The notes below the pieces were generated by a model. It was not told the DNA's origin, did not search any database, and worked only from the letters and a program-made list of their open reading frames with translations. Of a DNA stretch of 64,000 nt, positions 61,347 through 64,000 are shown piece after piece. This stretch comes from Haloarcula salina (lineage in GTDB: Archaea; Halobacteriota; Halobacteria; Halobacteriales; Haloarculaceae). Numbering within the stretch: the first letter of the stretch is position 1; every line of letters starts with the position of its first letter. The translations under genes were made by a program, and so were the position numbers. The stretch lies in contig NZ_WRXL01000004.1 of NCBI RefSeq assembly GCF_010119195.1, forward strand, positions 124,001 to 188,000, read 5' to 3'.

Positions 61347-62330
61347 ATGAGCTTCCAGCGATTCCTCATCAAACGGACCGCCATCGCGGCGATGCTGACG
61401 CTCATCTCGGTCAGCGTCATCTTCGCCTCGCTCCGATTACTCCCGAGCGACCCGTTCAGCGGGCTGGTCGCCTCGGGAGCGCTGACCGCCGAGCAGGTCA
61501 CCCAGCTCCGCGAGATGTACGGCCTCGACGAGCCGATCTACGTGCAGTACCTGAAGTACGTCAGGAACCTGTTCACGCTGCAGTTCGGCATCTCGCTGAC
61601 TCAGCAGCGACCGGTCGGGGAGATCATCATCCCCGCGCTGATGAACACGCTCGTCTTGCTCCTGCCGGCGCTGGTCGTGACGGCGGTCGTCAGCTCCGTC
61701 GCCGGGATGTACGCCGGCTGGAATCGCGGGTCGAAGTTCGAGCAAGCCGGCATCGTGGTCACCACGTTCTTCCGCGCGTCCCCGATCTTCGTGACGGGGA
61801 TCCTCCTGCTCATCGTCTTCTCCTACGGGCTGAACTGGCTGCCCGCGTTCGGGATGCGAAGTCCGATGGCGAACCCGCAGGGGTACGCACAGACGTACCT
61901 CTCGGTGGACTTCCTCAAGCACTACATCCTCCCCTTCACCGCGACGGTGCTGTTCTACAGCGGCGACTTCCTGATGCTCGCGCGGAACTCCGTCGTCGAG
62001 CGCAAGGGCTCGGAGTTCCTCATGCTCCACCGCGCGAAGGGGCTCTCGGAGATGAAACAGCTCGCCCGCGCGGGGCGCAACTCGCTGCTCCCGCTGGTGA
62101 CCTACTTCGCGCTCCGGACGGGGATGCTGTTCCAGGGCGTCATCACGCTTGAAGTGGTCTTCGCGTGGCCGGGCATCGGCCGCGCGCTCGTCCAGGCGAT
62201 CCTCAATCAGGACTACCCCACCGTCCAGGCCGCCGTGTTCATCATGGCGCTCGCGGTCATCGTGATGAACCTCACTGCCGACATAGCGTATGCGAAACTC
62301 GATCCGACGATCAAGGCGGGTGACGTCTGA
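61347..62330 (+). CDS. ABC transporter permease, DppB type
   Basis: A 327-residue permease with six helices. The N-terminal motif is FLIKRTAIAAMLTLISVSVIFASLRLLPSDPF, typical of DppB/OppB. A periplasmic loop ends in GLDEPIYVQYLKYVRNLFTLQFGISL. The EAA-type cytoplasmic loop is FLMLHRAKGLSEMKQLARAGRNSLLPLVTY, which contacts the ATPase. The ATG follows the binding-protein stop by 4 nt, and the stop overlaps the next start (TGATG). Confidence 0.92.
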   Translation: MSFQRFLIKRTAIAAMLTLISVSVIFASLRLLPSDPFSGLVASGALTAEQVTQLREMYGLDEPIYVQYLKYVRNLFTLQFGISLTQQRPVGEIIIPALMNTLVLLLPALVVTAVVSSVAGMYAGWNRGSKFEQAGIVVTTFFRASPIFVTGILLLIVFSYGLNWLPAFGMRSPMANPQGYAQTYLSVDFLKHYILPFTATVLFYSGDFLMLARNSVVERKGSEFLMLHRAKGLSEMKQLARAGRNSLLPLVTYFALRTGMLFQGVITLEVVFAWPGIGRALVQAILNQDYPTVQAAVFIMALAVIVMNLTADIAYAKLDPTIKAGDV

Positions 62331-63250
62331 TGTCCGGGTACTCCCTCGACGCCGAGACCGCACGCGACCGGCTCAGCTCGGAGTTCGGTCGCGCGAAAGA
62401 GACCATGGCCGTCGTCTGGCAGGACACCGGGGCGAAGTTCGGCCTCGTCATCCTCGCCAGCTTCGTGTTCATCGGGCTCTTCGGCCCGTACATCGCGCCG
62501 TACCACCCGATCGAGGACACGCTCCGCCGCCAGGGCGCGATGATGCGACTGACCGCGCCCAGCGGGAAGGCGCTGCTCGGAACGACCTCCTTCGGGAAGG
62601 ACGTGCTGAGCCAGTTCCTCGCCGGCGCGCGGCCGACGCTCATCATCGGGCTGTTCGGCGGCATCGGGACCGGAATCCTGGGCTTCCTCGTCGGCCTCAC
62701 GAGCGGGTACTTCGGCGGTCGCATCGACGAGTTCCTGATGCGGCTGACCGACCTCACGTTCGCGCTCCCGCTCCTGCCGATGGCGCTGCTCATCCTGTCG
62801 TTCGTCTCGCCGAACGTCTGGCTCATCACCGCCGTGCTGGTGATCTTCCTCTGGAAGATGCCGGCGCGGGTCATCCGCTCCGAGGTGATGACCGTCAAGG
62901 AGCGGACGTTCGTGAAGTCCGCTCGCGCGAGGGGCGCGGGCCACCTGCGGACGATGTTCCTCCACGTCGCGCCGAACGTGCTGGGCATCGGCTTCCTGTA
63001 CACCGCCTACGCCGTCGGGTGGTCGATCGTCGCCGGGGCGTCGCTCGCGTTCCTCGGGTTCGGTGACCCGACGACCACCTCCTGGGGCCGGATGCTCCAG
63101 CAGGTGTTCCGCTCGGGCGCGATTCGGGTCGCCTGGTGGTGGGTGCTCCCGCCCGCGTTCGGTATCGCCGCCGTGACGACCTCGGTCTTCCTCGTCGGGC
63201 GCGCCTTCGAGGAGATCGTCAACCCCGAACTGCAGACGGAGGAACAATGA
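62330..63250 (+). CDS. ABC transporter permease, DppC type
   Basis: A 306-residue permease with the extended N-terminal helix of DppC/OppC proteins (FGLVILASFVFIGLFGPYIAPYHPIEDTLRRQG), LGTTSFGKDVLSQFLAGARPTLIIGLFGG, and the EAA loop FVKSARARGAGHLRTMFLHVAPNVLGIGFLYTAYAVGWSIVAGASLAFLGFGDP. It pairs with the DppB-type protein. Its stop overlaps the ATPase start by ATGA. Confidence 0.92.
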   Translation: MSGYSLDAETARDRLSSEFGRAKETMAVVWQDTGAKFGLVILASFVFIGLFGPYIAPYHPIEDTLRRQGAMMRLTAPSGKALLGTTSFGKDVLSQFLAGARPTLIIGLFGGIGTGILGFLVGLTSGYFGGRIDEFLMRLTDLTFALPLLPMALLILSFVSPNVWLITAVLVIFLWKMPARVIRSEVMTVKERTFVKSARARGAGHLRTMFLHVAPNVLGIGFLYTAYAVGWSIVAGASLAFLGFGDPTTTSWGRMLQQVFRSGAIRVAWWWVLPPAFGIAAVTTSVFLVGRAFEEIVNPELQTEEQ

Positions 63251-64000
63251 GCCTGCTCGAAGTCGACGACGTGAAGATCACGTATCGAACGCCCGACAAA
63301 GACGTCCACGCGGTCAACAACGTCTCCTTCTCCATCGAGGAGGGGGACAACTACGGGCTCGTCGGCGAGTCCGGCTCCGGGAAGTCGACCCTCGCGAAGT
63401 CCGTGCTCGGACTGCTCGACGACAACGGCGAGATCCGCTCCGGGAGCATCACGTTCAACGGGCGCGAGCTGACGAACCTCTCCGAGCGGGAGTGGCGCGA
63501 CGTCCGCTGGGAGGAGATCGCCTACATCCCACAGAGCGCGATGGACTCGCTCGACCCCGTGATGACCGTCGGCGAGCAGATCCGCGAGGCGATCCACACG
63601 CACAAGGACGTCACCGACGCCGCCGCCAACGAGCGCGTCGAAGAGGTCTTCGACATCGTCGGACTCGATCCGGGGCGGACCGAGGACTACCCCCACGAGT
63701 TCTCGGGCGGGATGCGCCAGCGCGTCACCATCGCGATGGCGCTGGTCCTCGACCCCGACCTCATCATCGCCGACGAGCCGACGACCGGGCTGGACGTCAT
63801 CGTCCAGGACAAGATCGTCCAGAAGCTCATGGAGATCCAGGAGGAGATCGACAGCTCGCTGCTCCTCATCACCCACGAGGTCGGCGTCGTCGCGGAGACC
63901 TGCGACGAGGTGTCGGTGCTCTACGGCGGGAAGGTGATGGAGCAGGGCAAGACCTTCGACGTGTTCAACGACCCGCACAACCCCTACACGATGGGGCTGA
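63247..64000 (+). CDS. ABC transporter ATPase, DppD type (truncated by window)
   Basis: The first 251 residues of an oligopeptide-type ABC ATPase; it continues beyond the right edge. Walker A GESGSGKST (40-48), Q-loop YIPQSAMDSLDPVMTVGEQI, signature FSGGMRQRVTIAMAL, Walker B LIIADEPTTGLD and H-loop LLLITHEVGV are all intact. It is closely similar, segment by segment, to NBD1 of the fused protein at 52086 (both have DYPH-FS-GMRQRV, VVQDKI/VIVQDKI, IDSSLLLITH and VMEQG), which points to duplication. A DppF-type partner probably follows outside the window. Confidence 0.93.
   Translation, partial: MSLLEVDDVKITYRTPDKDVHAVNNVSFSIEEGDNYGLVGESGSGKSTLAKSVLGLLDDNGEIRSGSITFNGRELTNLSEREWRDVRWEEIAYIPQSAMDSLDPVMTVGEQIREAIHTHKDVTDAAANERVEEVFDIVGLDPGRTEDYPHEFSGGMRQRVTIAMALVLDPDLIIADEPTTGLDVIVQDKIVQKLMEIQEEIDSSLLLITHEVGVVAETCDEVSVLYGGKVMEQGKTFDVFNDPHNPYTMGL

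Overview
The window is chromosomal DNA of a halophilic archaeon (class Halobacteria). The evidence is a very high GC content, strongly acidic predicted proteins, archaeal information-processing genes (Lsm protein, ribosomal protein L37e, pelota, Cdc48, an Lhr-type helicase, a Dna2-like nuclease-helicase), a PssA-type archaetidylserine synthase, bacterio-opsin-activator-type (HTH_10) regulators, and many TATA-like elements centred about 25-29 nt upstream of start codons, as expected for leaderless haloarchaeal mRNAs. The genus cannot be fixed from the sequence. I found no rRNA, tRNA, CRISPR array, prophage or intact insertion sequence. Genes are densely packed on both strands with many ATGA, GTGA or TGATG stop/start overlaps.

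Layout. 0-7.4 kb: the end of a DHH phosphoesterase, a PRC-barrel protein, a DUF457-type membrane hydrolase, pssA, an alpha/beta hydrolase, a small beta-rich protein coupled to cdc48, and a TrmB-type sensor domain without its DNA-binding domain. 7.5-14.6 kb: a histidine kinase with a degenerate ATP site, a DUF420 membrane protein, the lsm-rpl37e-purF operon, an M42 peptidase, a DUF2342 metalloprotease and a winged-helix regulator. 14.7-21.9 kb: a surface-glycan region with an AlkP-superfamily enzyme, two GT2 glycosyltransferases, a DUF2304 protein, a polysaccharide deacetylase, an AglD/LPG-synthase-type membrane protein and a GT39-type glycosyltransferase. 22-27.8 kb: two regulators, a two-gene chemotaxis transducer, an MFS transporter and small conserved proteins.

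28-35 kb: a five-gene cluster DUF4129 / small membrane protein (DUF7269-like) / DUF58 / polytopic membrane protein (DUF7519-like) / MoxR ATPase, a cell-envelope system of unknown function, followed by a DUF2237 protein. 35.5-49.1 kb: Dna2-like enzyme, two PH-domain membrane proteins, beta-carbonic anhydrase, Lhr-type helicase, a membrane-anchored ArsR-type regulator, a methyltransferase, an MBL hydrolase, an intact histidine kinase and pelota. 49-52 kb: an AT-richer stretch with a 58-residue ORF and a hairpin, a VOC protein and tandem DUF4013 membrane proteins.

52-64 kb: a fused oligopeptide-type ABC ATPase, a methyltransferase, a CitE/HpcH-type CoA-ester lyase, an ADP-forming acyl-CoA synthetase, an HTH_10 regulator whose start codon is disrupted, and a peptide-type ABC transporter operon (binding protein, two permeases, ATPase) that runs off the right edge. 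The ABC binding protein appears to be circularly permuted: the segment normally at the C-terminus of the SBP_bac_5 family comes first, directly after the Tat lipoprotein signal. I regard this as the most unusual signal in the window.
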